DNA of 64,000 nucleotides, taken from Pedobacter sp. (GTDB taxonomy: Bacteria; Bacteroidota; Bacteroidia; Sphingobacteriales; Sphingobacteriaceae). The stretch covers positions 158,945 to 222,944 of the forward strand of contig JAVHXV010000006.1 of assembly GCA_031119475.1 (NCBI GenBank), written 5' to 3'. Positions 1 to 8,675 of this stretch are shown in pieces (position 1 is the first letter of the stretch; the number at the start of each line of letters is the position of its first letter). The notes under the pieces are model-generated. The model was given only the letters and a program-made list of their open reading frames with translations. It was not told the DNA's origin and made no database searches. A program made the translations under genes and the position numbers.

Positions 1-2
1 CT

Positions 3-1037
3 GCCGATTCGTCAATTTCAGTGGCACAGGAAAGACCAACTGCACAGCAGATTGTTCCAGTTCCATTTACCCATAAACAACAACATTCACCAGTAAATAC
101 GTCTTTGCAACAGGTTACGGTTATTTTACCTCAACCCCTATTTGAAGAAAAACGGCCTGAACAAATATCTACAGAAAAACCGATGCTTACGGCTACATTG
201 GGTCCAAAAACAGATCAGATACACATTGGAACAACCGGTTTGCCGCTGATTGGTCTACAACCCTCGCCTCCCTTGCCCCAGCAGCAGACAACCACACTTG
301 AATTCCTCAAATCGGAGTCGCAACTTGCCGCAACAAATGCCGATCAACACAAAAAGTCAAATTCGGCGCAAAAAAGAACCTACGAAGTATTTACAGGGAC
401 CTTTCTGAATTATTATGGCGAAAACCAATCGAAGGTAAACGCAGGCTTTGGGCTCAATACCAATGTAAAACTGGCCAGTAAGTTGTATGTGAGCATTGGT
501 GCGGGATTTAGCAAGAATAACATTTCCTTTAACCATAACGCCGTTTCCACTGAGTCGCCAAACGCCCTATCGACCGTTGCGCCTACCCAAGGCTTTGCGG
601 CAAGCAACTCCCTTTCGTTCGTTAAATCGACCGATGTTTCCCTTGCAAAGCTCCAGGCGCAACTGCTCAGCTTAGACTTTCCGGTGGTGATGAAGTTCTA
701 TCCAGCTAAAAAACAGCATTTTTATATCGCTGCAGGTTTTAATTCCAACTCCTACTTCGCCCAAAAATATGCCTATACCTATGCTGTAGTTACCCGATCG
801 GCTTTTGCTACCTCGAGCTATAACCGCGAAGAGATTGAAAAAAAGGATTTTAGCAGTTTTGAATTTGCCAATAGTGCCATTTTTGCCATCGGTGTAACCC
901 AAAAAGTAGGACAGCAGAACCACCTTATTTTTGAGCCTTATTTTAAACCTGCACTCAGTCAGATGGGCGACAAAAACCTGAAGATCAATACCATCGGATT
1001 AAATCTACGTTTCAGTTTTACCCCAAATCGAAACTAA
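3..1037 (+). CDS. Outer-membrane beta-barrel protein, partial (N-terminus outside window)
   Basis: The reading frame is open to the left edge, so the true start is upstream; a GTG at 21 lies in frame but nothing marks it as the start. The first ~115 visible residues are rich in Pro, Gln and Thr and look like a flexible periplasmic linker. From about residue 120 (counted from the GTG) the sequence alternates polar and hydrophobic residues with many aromatics and glycines, and it ends in NTIGLNLRFSF, which resembles a closing barrel strand. No enzymatic motif is visible. A lipoprotein gene follows one base after the stop codon, so the two are probably co-transcribed. The barrel call is from composition and strand pattern only. 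Confidence 0.6.
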   Translation, partial: ADSSISVAQERPTAQQIVPVPFTHKQQHSPVNTSLQQVTVILPQPLFEEKRPEQISTEKPMLTATLGPKTDQIHIGTTGLPLIGLQPSPPLPQQQTTTLEFLKSESQLAATNADQHKKSNSAQKRTYEVFTGTFLNYYGENQSKVNAGFGLNTNVKLASKLYVSIGAGFSKNNISFNHNAVSTESPNALSTVAPTQGFAASNSLSFVKSTDVSLAKLQAQLLSLDFPVVMKFYPAKKQHFYIAAGFNSNSYFAQKYAYTYAVVTRSAFATSSYNREEIEKKDFSSFEFANSAIFAIGVTQKVGQQNHLIFEPYFKPALSQMGDKNLKINTIGLNLRFSFTPNRN

Positions 1038-1038
1038 C

Positions 1039-1455
1039 ATGAAAAAATCGATCTATCTGCTCGTGGTTTGCAGTTCCATTCTTTTTTTGGGATGCAAAAA
1101 AAATCCGGACGACAACCTATCTGGAACCTATAGTTTAAAATTGGACGAATCCAGAAACATGCCTGAAAATGGGAAAGCTGGCTTGCTTTCTCTTGTTGAA
1201 CTTCAGGACAATCGTTGCCCAGAAAACATTTTCTGCCTAACCAGCGGTATGTCTTTTCTCAAGATCAAGCTTATAGACCAAAAAAAACAACAAGTACTAC
1301 AATTCTGTTTTGATGTGTGCGATCGAAGAGATCAGGTGGTACGGCTGAATGGAACATACTATACTATACGTTTAGAAAATGTGCTTCCTTTGCCTCCAGG
1401 CGGATCAGCAACACATCGGCCAACTGCTACCTTTACTATTTCAAAGATAGAGTGA
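1039..1455 (+). CDS. Small lipoprotein of unknown function
   Basis: A 138-residue protein with a short lysine start, a hydrophobic core and a lipobox (LFLGC) that puts the lipidated cysteine at residue 19, so it should be anchored in the envelope. The mature part is mostly beta-type and contains four further cysteines (in CPENIFC and CFDVC), which could form disulfides in the periplasm. It starts two bases after the stop of the barrel gene and is probably in its operon. I do not recognise the family. A short dyad, TATCAAA/TTTGATA, lies at 1461-1476 just downstream. Confidence 0.7.
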   Translation: MKKSIYLLVVCSSILFLGCKKNPDDNLSGTYSLKLDESRNMPENGKAGLLSLVELQDNRCPENIFCLTSGMSFLKIKLIDQKKQQVLQFCFDVCDRRDQVVRLNGTYYTIRLENVLPLPPGGSATHRPTATFTISKIE

Positions 1456-1539
1456 CAAATTATCAAATTTTTGATACATAAGGTCGATTTGTTCCAACAA
1501 TGTGTAAGTTAGCCTATCGGAAAACTTATACCTGAACAA

Positions 1540-3966
1540 ATGAAGAAGATCATTTTAAATTTTTTTCTTGCGGCCCTATGCGTTCCAGCATTGGCACAAG
1601 ATGCCATCAACTATCAGACACCGCCAAAAGCGATAACAGACTTGCTCCTGGCCAAACCAACGCCAAGTGTAAGCATTGATAGCAAAGCGGAATGGATGTT
1701 ATTGAGCGAAAGAAATTCCTATCCTTCGATAGAAGAATTGGCCATGCCAGAATACCGCATAGCGGGGATGCGCATCAACCCGAACAACTACTCGCCAAGC
1801 CGTCAGACTTTTATCAACAATTTCAGTCTAAAAAACATCAAGACTGGTAAGGTCTCTGCTGTGGTAGGGCTGCCTAGCCCCCTATATGCTGGAAATGTAA
1901 GCTGGAGCCCAAATGAGACCAAGATTGCCTTTACCAATACCACACAGAACAGGGTAGATCTATACCTGATCGATGTAGCAACCGCAAAGGCTACCAAAAT
2001 TAACAAACAGCCGCTAAATGCCATTTTGGGCAACGGTGGCGCAACCTGGATCGATGAAGGCACCGTGCTTTACCGCGTGGCCGCTAAACCAGCAAACTTG
2101 GCACCAACACGTCCACTGGCTCCAAAAGGACCAACTATCCAACAAAATTTAGGAAAGGCTGCCCCTAGTGCAACTTTACAGGATCTGATCAAGTCGCCAT
2201 TTGATGAGCAATTGTTTGAATTTTTTGCGACCTCGCAATTGGTGCAGAACAAGAATGGAGTGGAAACGCTGATCGGCAAACCAGCCATCTACAGCAGCAT
2301 TGCGCTATCGCCAGACAAAAACTACATGATGGTAAGGACAATCAAAAAGCCGTTCTCCTATCTGGTGTCCGCTTTCGGCTTTCCATCGGTACTGACCATT
2401 AACGATCGTAACGGAAAAGTTGTCAAGCTGCTGGCCGACCTTCCGTCTTCAGAGGTCCGTCCGTCGGGCTATGACAACGTTCAGAATATTCCACGTGGCT
2501 ATGATTGGCGCGATGATGTTGCGGCCTCTGTGGTGTGGGCCCAACCTTTGGACAGCGGATTGATCAAAAAGAATGTAGAATACCATGATGCCATCTTGGA
2601 ATTGGCGGCTCCATTTAACGGCACGGCCAAAGAACTTTTCAAAACCAAAATGCGCTACAGTGGGACCAGCTGGGGCAACGCCACCCTGGCCTTGGTAAGA
2701 GAAAACTCTAGGACCAAACAAATGTCGAGGTTAAGCCGATACAATCCGGCAACTGGTGCACTGGAGACCCTGTATGAGCTCAGCACCAATGATGCCTATA
2801 ACAACCCTGGATTTCCAGTTACTGAAAAGAATAAGTTCGGCCGTCAGGTTATCCTCACAACCGATAATGGCACCAAGCTTTTGCTGAACAATACTACAGG
2901 TGCCTCAGACAAGGGAGATCTTCCTTTTATCGCCAAATTTGACCTGAACACTAAAAAATCGGAAATACTTTGGAGAGCACAACCAGGTTCCTTTGAAATG
3001 GTGACCGATGTGATCGATCCGCAAAAATTAGTCTTGCTTACCCGCAGGGAAAGCCAAAAAGATGCACCAAATTACTTCATCAAAAATTTGATGATGAAAG
3101 TGGCCGATCGCCAGATTACTACCTTTACCAATCCATATGCACAATTAGAAGGTGTTACCAAACAAAAGATTTCCTACAAACGTGCCGATGGAATTGATCT
3201 GACGGGAGACCTGTACCTGCCAAAAGGCTACAACAAAGAAAAAGACGGGCCGTTGCCGGTATTGATCTGGGCCTATCCTAGAGAATTCAATTCGGCTGCA
3301 GATGCCGCACAGATCAGGGGCTCACAAGATAAGTTTACACAGATCAGTTCTGGTGGACCATTGTTCTTTGTCACCCAAGGTTATGCGATCTTAGATAATG
3401 CCGAAATGCCGATTGTTGCCAAAGACGGTAAAAAGCCCAATGATACTTTTGTAGAGCAGCTGAAGCTCAATGCCGAAGCTGCCATTAATAAACTAAGTGA
3501 TATGGGCGTTGGCGACCGCAACAGGATGGCCGTTGGCGGACATAGCTATGGTGCCTTCATGACGGCCAACCTATTGGCCCATACCAATTTATTCAAAGCT
3601 GGTATTGCCAGAAGTGGTGCCTATAACAGAACATTGACCCCATTCGGTTTCCAAAATGAAGACCGTACCTATTGGGATGCACCGCAGCTGTACTATGAAA
3701 TGAGCCCTTTTAGCTATGCGAACAAAATCAAGACCCCAATCTTGTTGATCCATGGCGAAATGGACGATAACCAAGGTACGTTCCCGATCAACAGCGAACG
3801 GCTGTTCAATGCCATTAAAGGCTTTGGAGGAACGACACGCTTTGTTTATCTGCCTTACGAGGCGCATGGCTACCGTGCAAAAGAAAATCTGCTGCACATG
3901 CTTTGGGAAATGAATACATGGCTTGATACCTATGTTAAAAATGCCAATGTAAAAAGCGCGAAGTAA
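1540..3966 (+). CDS. Secreted S9 family (prolyl-oligopeptidase-like) serine peptidase
   Basis: An 808-residue protein with a signal peptide ending in ALAQ near residue 20. Residues ~30-540 look like a beta-propeller, and ~560-808 are an alpha/beta-hydrolase peptidase domain. The nucleophile is Ser669 in GGHSYGAF, the acid is Asp742 or Asp743 in HGEMDDN, and the base is His776 in YEAHGY. The length and layout resemble the ~800-residue S9 peptidases of Bacteroidota that are related to plant glutamyl endopeptidase; that specificity is inference. It is expected to cleave peptides in the periplasm or outside the cell. The gene has its own terminator downstream and appears monocistronic. Confidence 0.88.
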   Translation: MKKIILNFFLAALCVPALAQDAINYQTPPKAITDLLLAKPTPSVSIDSKAEWMLLSERNSYPSIEELAMPEYRIAGMRINPNNYSPSRQTFINNFSLKNIKTGKVSAVVGLPSPLYAGNVSWSPNETKIAFTNTTQNRVDLYLIDVATAKATKINKQPLNAILGNGGATWIDEGTVLYRVAAKPANLAPTRPLAPKGPTIQQNLGKAAPSATLQDLIKSPFDEQLFEFFATSQLVQNKNGVETLIGKPAIYSSIALSPDKNYMMVRTIKKPFSYLVSAFGFPSVLTINDRNGKVVKLLADLPSSEVRPSGYDNVQNIPRGYDWRDDVAASVVWAQPLDSGLIKKNVEYHDAILELAAPFNGTAKELFKTKMRYSGTSWGNATLALVRENSRTKQMSRLSRYNPATGALETLYELSTNDAYNNPGFPVTEKNKFGRQVILTTDNGTKLLLNNTTGASDKGDLPFIAKFDLNTKKSEILWRAQPGSFEMVTDVIDPQKLVLLTRRESQKDAPNYFIKNLMMKVADRQITTFTNPYAQLEGVTKQKISYKRADGIDLTGDLYLPKGYNKEKDGPLPVLIWAYPREFNSAADAAQIRGSQDKFTQISSGGPLFFVTQGYAILDNAEMPIVAKDGKKPNDTFVEQLKLNAEAAINKLSDMGVGDRNRMAVGGHSYGAFMTANLLAHTNLFKAGIARSGAYNRTLTPFGFQNEDRTYWDAPQLYYEMSPFSYANKIKTPILLIHGEMDDNQGTFPINSERLFNAIKGFGGTTRFVYLPYEAHGYRAKENLLHMLWEMNTWLDTYVKNANVKSAK

Positions 3967-3991
3967 AAAGAATTGGCGCACACTAATTTGA

Positions 3992-4042
3992 AGTGAACAA
4001 TGTATTTGTGTATTATTGCACCCTACATTGTTCACTTTTTTT
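3992..4042 (+). terminator. Rho-independent terminator of the S9 peptidase gene
   Basis: A perfect 13-bp inverted repeat (3992-4004 with 4024-4036, AGTGAACAATGTA and its complement) has a 19-nt loop and ends in a run of seven T (4036-4042). It lies 25 nt after the peptidase stop codon. It also shows that translation of the next gene does not begin at the GTG inside the left arm. Confidence 0.88.
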
Positions 4043-4058
4043 ATTGGAAACAACAAGC

Positions 4059-4541
4059 ATGGATAAGATATTAGAAACCATCAAGGCATCAAGAAAGAAA
4101 TTATTAAGCTTGGTCGAAGATTTGACCACAGCACAGCTTAACTACATACCAAAAGGATTTAACAATAACCTGGTATGGCAGATCGGGCACTTGGTGGTAA
4201 CAGAACAGATCTTATGCTACAAATTGTCTGGCCAAAAATATATCATTGAAGAAGAATTGATCGACCTGTACAGAAATGGCTCCAAACCTGAACGGCCCCG
4301 CTCTGAAGCAGAGATAGCACAGTTGAAAGGCTACCTGTTGAGCACCATTGACCAGTTGGAAATCGATCTTAAGAACAACCATTTTACGAATTTTACACCA
4401 TATACCATCTCAACCTACGCCAATTACGAGCTAAAGAACATTAATGATGTGCTCACCTTTATGGTATCACATGATGGACTGCATTACGGCTGCAGCCTCG
4501 GACTGAAGAGGTTGGTCAAGATCAATGATGGGATGTTATAG
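4059..4541 (+). CDS. DinB-family protein
   Basis: A 160-residue, mainly helical protein starting MDKILETIK. Conserved histidines in IGHL and in SHDGLHYG fit the metal-binding four-helix bundle of the DinB/YfiT superfamily. Members include thiol-dependent metalloenzymes and damage-inducible proteins, but the substrate cannot be told here. The ATG at 4059 is chosen because a longer frame starting at 3993 would begin inside the terminator hairpin. truA follows 46 bp downstream in the same direction. Confidence 0.75.
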   Translation: MDKILETIKASRKKLLSLVEDLTTAQLNYIPKGFNNNLVWQIGHLVVTEQILCYKLSGQKYIIEEELIDLYRNGSKPERPRSEAEIAQLKGYLLSTIDQLEIDLKNNHFTNFTPYTISTYANYELKNINDVLTFMVSHDGLHYGCSLGLKRLVKINDGML

Positions 4542-4587
4542 GTCGAGACGTTGTAACGTTAAAGCATTGAAGCGTTAAACGATCAGA

Positions 4588-5391
4588 ATGAGGTATTTCT
4601 TCCATATCGGATACTTGGGCCGCAGCTTTAACGGGTGGCAGAAACATCCAAAAGTCTATAGCATCCAAGAAGTGATCGAGCAAAAGCTGAGCGAGGTTTT
4701 TAAAACACCGCTGACCATTAATGGCTGTGGCAGGACAGACTCTGGCGTAAACGCCAGCCAGTTCTTTTTTCATGTCGATCTGGAACGCGAGTGGGATTTT
4801 GACCTTAAGTTTAGGCTCAACAAATTATTGCCACATAGTATCGCAATCTTTGACATTATACCAGTTGGCGAGAAGGCACATGCCCGCTTTGATGCCGTTC
4901 AGCGCAGGTACGATTATTTTATACATACGAAAAAAGACCCTTTTCTGGGACAGCTGAGCTCCTACTACGATTTGAAAGAACTGAATGTGAAAGAAATGAG
5001 AAAAGCGGTCGACCTGTTGCCACAATATCACGACTATCGAGCATTCTGTACTAGTCCGGATAAGAACGAACATACGCTGTGCTATGTGAAAGAAGCTAAG
5101 TTGTACTCGAGCAACAATGGAAACCAGCTTCGGTTCCAGATTTCTTCTAACCGCTTTTTGGGGAAAATGATCAGGATCATTACCGGAAAATTGTTAAAAA
5201 TTGGACAAGGCGCCATGACCGTAGCAGAATTTGAGGCACTGCTCATCACCAAAACCATACCTCCCGCTCTTGAACCGGCATTTCCTACCGGATTGTACCT
5301 ATCAAAAGTAACCTATCCCTACCTTGACCTTCCACCAGTACCGGATTTCGGCGGACTGCACCATGCCGCTTGGGAAGAAGTGGTTCTTTAG
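4588..5391 (+). CDS. truA: tRNA pseudouridine synthase A
   Basis: Converts uridines 38-40 in the tRNA anticodon arm to pseudouridine in the cytoplasm. The 267-residue protein has the family motif GRTDSGVNA with the catalytic aspartate at Asp51, an N-terminal RYFFHIGYLG strand, and the later motifs RRYDYFIH and FLGKMIRIITGKLL of the TruA fold. Its length is normal. It probably shares a transcript with the DinB-like gene upstream. The downstream gene is convergent. Confidence 0.93.
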   Translation: MRYFFHIGYLGRSFNGWQKHPKVYSIQEVIEQKLSEVFKTPLTINGCGRTDSGVNASQFFFHVDLEREWDFDLKFRLNKLLPHSIAIFDIIPVGEKAHARFDAVQRRYDYFIHTKKDPFLGQLSSYYDLKELNVKEMRKAVDLLPQYHDYRAFCTSPDKNEHTLCYVKEAKLYSSNNGNQLRFQISSNRFLGKMIRIITGKLLKIGQGAMTVAEFEALLITKTIPPALEPAFPTGLYLSKVTYPYLDLPPVPDFGGLHHAAWEEVVL

Positions 5392-5508
5392 AGCTTAGTT
5401 GTTTAGGTGGTTAGCGATTGTCATCCTAAACGAAGCGACTCTTTGAACCAACACTAAATAATTTCTAGGGAGATTACGTTGCTATACTTGCAAACACATT
5501 GGGGATTC

Positions 5509-6723
5509 CTATTTAAACCGAATTGCCTTTAACGGACTGATCCTGCTGACCAACAGTGATGGGATGATGAGCACGAGGGAACAGATGACCAGCGTTGCGA
5601 GGTTAAGCAGCAATACGTCTATAAAATGTACTTCGATAGGTACATAGGCGAGGTAATAGTTGGTCTGTTCCAAAGAAACCAGATGGGTAGATTGCTGCAC
5701 AAATGCAATTCCGAGTCCGAGGATATTGCCCAGAACAAGTCCGATCCCAACGAGGTACATTGCATTGTAAAGGAAGATCTTCATGACGCTGAAATTGGAA
5801 ATGCCCATCGATTTTAACAGTCCGATCATGGTTGTCCGCTCCAAAATCATGATGAGCAATGCCGTAATCATGTTGATCACGCCAACGATCATCATCAGCA
5901 CCAGCAAAACTTTTGTATTCACATCGAGCAGCGAGAGCCAGGTAAAAATCTCAGGTGTGCTTTCCTTTACTGACCTCGACCGCAGCATCAGTTCCAAATT
6001 GTTATAGATTTGGAGCGCCTGGATGTCAAGCGCGGAAAAATTTTTGATGCGCACCTCAATACCGCCCATTTCATTGGAATTCCAATTATTTACACTTCGA
6101 ATGACGTTGATATCGCCTATCACAAAGCTTTTATCGATGTTTTCAATGCCTACCGAATAAATACCGACAATCTTGAACTTTCTGCGCTTCGGTGGATTTT
6201 GTACAAAATGCATCAGAAAGCTATCACCTACTTTTAGCTGCAGCCGTTTGGCCGTAAAATCAGAGATGAGGATCTGGTTATTTCCCTCAGCATCAAAATT
6301 GAGGGTCGAGCCCTGGATGAGGTGCTTTTTGATAAAAGTCCAGTCATAGGTGCGGTCTATCCCTTTGAAATTGATCCCTTCCACCTCGCCATTTGCGCTG
6401 ATGATGGCTGGTTTGGTCGCAAAAGGATAATAAGACTGGATGGCGGCATTGGTCTTTAGGTAATGAAGCGTAGTGTCGTTTGGAACGAAAGGTGCCTTTT
6501 CAAATGAACCATTCAGATCGAAACGGTAAATCTGTACATCGCCGATGAAGCCACGAACCTTATCTTGTATTTCGGTCTTGAACCCCTTGATAATGGCTAC
6601 AGAAAGGATCATCACAGCCAGGCTGAGCATTACCCCTGCTATGGCGATGCGTACGATCAGCTTCGAAAAGGTTCGGCTAGATTTAACTGCAATCCGCTTG
6701 GCGATGAAATATTCCGTGTTCAA
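5509..6723 (-). CDS. FtsX-like ABC transporter permease (LolC/E type)
   Basis: A 404-residue inner-membrane protein with one N-terminal membrane helix (about residues 20-45), a large periplasmic domain (~50-265), and three C-terminal helices (~270-395) ending in SRISPLKAIRFK, the usual MacB/FtsX/LolCE layout. This family works with a cytoplasmic ATPase, often in lipoprotein release, but no ATPase gene is adjacent. The start is TTG at 6723, because an in-frame stop lies two codons further upstream and the protein begins MNTEYFIAKRI as its relatives do. It is divergent from the NamZ-like gene. Confidence 0.85.
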   Translation of the reverse strand: MNTEYFIAKRIAVKSSRTFSKLIVRIAIAGVMLSLAVMILSVAIIKGFKTEIQDKVRGFIGDVQIYRFDLNGSFEKAPFVPNDTTLHYLKTNAAIQSYYPFATKPAIISANGEVEGINFKGIDRTYDWTFIKKHLIQGSTLNFDAEGNNQILISDFTAKRLQLKVGDSFLMHFVQNPPKRRKFKIVGIYSVGIENIDKSFVIGDINVIRSVNNWNSNEMGGIEVRIKNFSALDIQALQIYNNLELMLRSRSVKESTPEIFTWLSLLDVNTKVLLVLMMIVGVINMITALLIMILERTTMIGLLKSMGISNFSVMKIFLYNAMYLVGIGLVLGNILGLGIAFVQQSTHLVSLEQTNYYLAYVPIEVHFIDVLLLNLATLVICSLVLIIPSLLVSRISPLKAIRFK

Positions 6724-6802
6724 GTTTTATAATAAATTGTAACTTAGCAAAAATGCTGATTCGAATTCAAAATCACGTTACGAATCCTTTAAAAAACTCG
6801 AT

Positions 6803-8080
6803 ATGAACAAAATTACTTCCGTTTTTACGATCGTCCTGACCAGTGTTTCCATCATCGCCTGTGGGCAGGGACCAAAAGTGAAGATCAATTCAAATGTTCC
6901 CAATCCCTACAAAGTAAAAGCGGAAGATATCGACAGGCCAAAGAACAGAACGGTAAAGTTCCAGACAGGAGCTGAACAGACCGATAAATATTTCCCCTTG
7001 TTAAAGGGAAGAAGGGTAGCCATCTTAGCCAATCAATCTTCCATTATTGGTAAGGAGACCACGGTAGATGTGATGTTAAAGCATAAGATCAACGTGGTAA
7101 AAATATTTGGTCCGGAACATGGATTTAGAGGAAATGCGAGTGCCGGTGTACATGTAGATGATGCGGTAGATGCGAAAACAGGCATTAAGGAAATTTCTTT
7201 ATACGGCAAGCACAATGCCCCGACCAAAGAGGAATTGGCAGATGTAGATGTCGTTATTTTTGATATTCAGGATGTTGGTGTGCGTTTTTATACCTATATC
7301 AACTCGTTACAGCGTTTAATGGAATCATGTGCGGCAAATGGCAAGGAAGTCATGATTTTGGACCGCCCCAATCCGAACGGCTTTTATGTAGATGGCCCTG
7401 TTTTAGACCTTCAGTTCAAATCTGGCATTGGCATGCAGCCCATTCCCATCGTCCATGGTCTAACCGTTGGTGAATATGCGCAGATGCTCAACGGCGAAGG
7501 CTGGCTAAAAGATAAGCTGAAATGTAAGATCACCATCATCAAAAATGCAGGTTATACCCACGACATGCCCTATGTGCTGCCCGTAAAGCCATCGCCGAAC
7601 CTCAATACGGCCCAATCAATTTTGTTGTATCCCACCACCTGTCTTTTCGAAGGCACGTACCTCAACCATGGCAGGGGCACCCAATTTCCCTTCACCATCG
7701 TTGGCGCTCCTTACCTAAAGGGGAAATTCGACTTCTCCTATACACCTACCAGCATCAAGGGCATGGCCGAAACACCATTGTTCATGAACCAGGTATGTTA
7801 CGGACTTGATTTGAGAAAATACGATACCTCAAACTTTCGCAAGACTAAAATGTTAAACTTAAGCTGGTTGATCGAATTGTACCAGGCATCTCCCGAAAAA
7901 GAGAATTTCTTCAATTCTAAGTTATCGAAGGAAATGGGCACGATCGAAAAGTTAATCGGCGTAGCGGATTTTAGGCAACAGGTCATCGATGGAAAATCTG
8001 AAAAGGAAATCCGCGCAAGTTGGGAACCAGGATTGAGCAGGTACAAGGAAATGCGAAAAAAATACCTGCTCTATCCATAA
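6803..8080 (+). CDS. namZ: DUF1343 / NamZ-like exo-beta-N-acetylmuramidase, lipoprotein
   Basis: A 425-residue protein with a lipobox (IIACG, Cys20). The DUF1343 motifs are clear: FGPEHGFRG, FDIQDVGVRFYTY, DRPNPNG and HGLTVGEYA in the N-terminal domain, then a C-terminal domain from about residue 270. The family includes NamZ, which removes terminal MurNAc from peptidoglycan fragments (established for characterised members). Here the lipid anchor places it in the envelope, where it could act on wall turnover products. It is divergent from the permease, and a small gene starts 11 bp after its stop. Confidence 0.82.
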   Translation: MNKITSVFTIVLTSVSIIACGQGPKVKINSNVPNPYKVKAEDIDRPKNRTVKFQTGAEQTDKYFPLLKGRRVAILANQSSIIGKETTVDVMLKHKINVVKIFGPEHGFRGNASAGVHVDDAVDAKTGIKEISLYGKHNAPTKEELADVDVVIFDIQDVGVRFYTYINSLQRLMESCAANGKEVMILDRPNPNGFYVDGPVLDLQFKSGIGMQPIPIVHGLTVGEYAQMLNGEGWLKDKLKCKITIIKNAGYTHDMPYVLPVKPSPNLNTAQSILLYPTTCLFEGTYLNHGRGTQFPFTIVGAPYLKGKFDFSYTPTSIKGMAETPLFMNQVCYGLDLRKYDTSNFRKTKMLNLSWLIELYQASPEKENFFNSKLSKEMGTIEKLIGVADFRQQVIDGKSEKEIRASWEPGLSRYKEMRKKYLLYP

Positions 8081-8091
8081 CATTTTTTGCA

Positions 8092-8301
8092 ATGAACAAT
8101 GAGGTAAAAAAGAAGAACGAAAAAACTTCGAGCAATTTTTTAGAACCACAGCCAAAAGGAAAGGTTGATCAAGGAAATAAGGCGGTCAAAAAAACTGAAG
8201 ACCAGATCTATCAGGAAAAGCCGGCCGAAGCCAAAACAAAAAATCCCGCCAAGGCGAAAGAACGGAGCGAACAGCCAGTTCATCCTATTCAGAAAGCGTA
8301 A
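8092..8301 (+). CDS. Small Lys-rich hypothetical protein
   Basis: A 69-residue, strongly basic and polar protein with no predicted membrane segment, rich in Lys, Glu, Gln and Pro (motifs such as KAVKKTEDQ and KTKNPAKAKER), so it is probably disordered. It starts 11 bp after the NamZ-like gene. I do not recognise a family. Its stop codon (TAA, 8299-8301) lies inside the first unit of a 7-bp repeat array, so its C-terminus may have been set by that array. It could also be a chance open frame; coding status is moderately supported. Confidence 0.45.
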   Translation: MNNEVKKKNEKTSSNFLEPQPKGKVDQGNKAVKKTEDQIYQEKPAEAKTKNPAKAKERSEQPVHPIQKA

Positions 8302-8477
8302 AGCGGAAAGATAAGGGACAATAGATTAAAGATTAAAGACAAAAGATCAAAGACAAAAGATCAAAGACAAAAGATCAAAAAAAATAGATTAAAGATTAAA
8401 GACAAAAGATTAAGGATCATAGACAATAGATTAGAAATAATAGATTAAAGATCAAAGACAATAGATTAAAGACAAAA
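8296..8477. repeat. Heptanucleotide repeat array, 26 units, purine-rich on +
   Basis: Twenty-six consecutive 7-bp units in unbroken register run from GCGTAAA at 8296 to GACAAAA at 8477. Most fit GAYNAAA (GATTAAA, GATCAAA, GACAAAA and variants). The array begins within the stop codon of the small protein and fills most of the 314-bp gap to the topoisomerase gene. The rest of the gap (8478-8556) shows no feature. Confidence 0.93.
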
Positions 8478-8556
8478 GACTTAAGTCAACCGGTCAAAGG
8501 GTCAATATGCTCATCATTCCCTTTCTTTTTCATATATCCTAATCGTCAATCTTTTT

Positions 8557-8675
8557 ACTTTATACTTGCTACTTTATACTTTCTACTTTCTACTCTATAC
8601 TTTCTACTCTATACTTTATACTTTAAAAGCTTTACTTTTCGCTTTAAGCTTTGTTCCTTTCGCATTGCGCTTTGT
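8557..8675. repeat. Heptanucleotide repeat array, 17 units, overlapping the topoisomerase 3' end
   Basis: Seventeen 7-bp units in register, first ACTTTAT/ACTTTCT types and then GCTTTNN types. The array crosses the topoisomerase IB stop codon (8616-8618) and continues about 57 bp into its reading frame. Read on the minus strand it is purine-rich, as is the preceding array on its own coding strand. Confidence 0.88.

Noticed and set aside
3589..4056. A 155-codon frame antisense to the S9 peptidase 3' end
   Set aside because: It lies within a well-supported gene and across its terminator and has no recognisable domain; long shadow frames are common opposite these genes.
3993..4058. A longer start for the DinB-like protein at GTG 3993
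   Set aside because: It begins inside the left arm of the S9 peptidase terminator and adds 22 residues of cysteine- and leucine-rich leader; ATG 4059 gives the family start.
8324..8477. Direct repeats that could be taken for a CRISPR array
   Set aside because: Units are 7 bp with no spacers, and there are no cas genes. The 20-bp tandem units at 39551-39630 also lack spacers.
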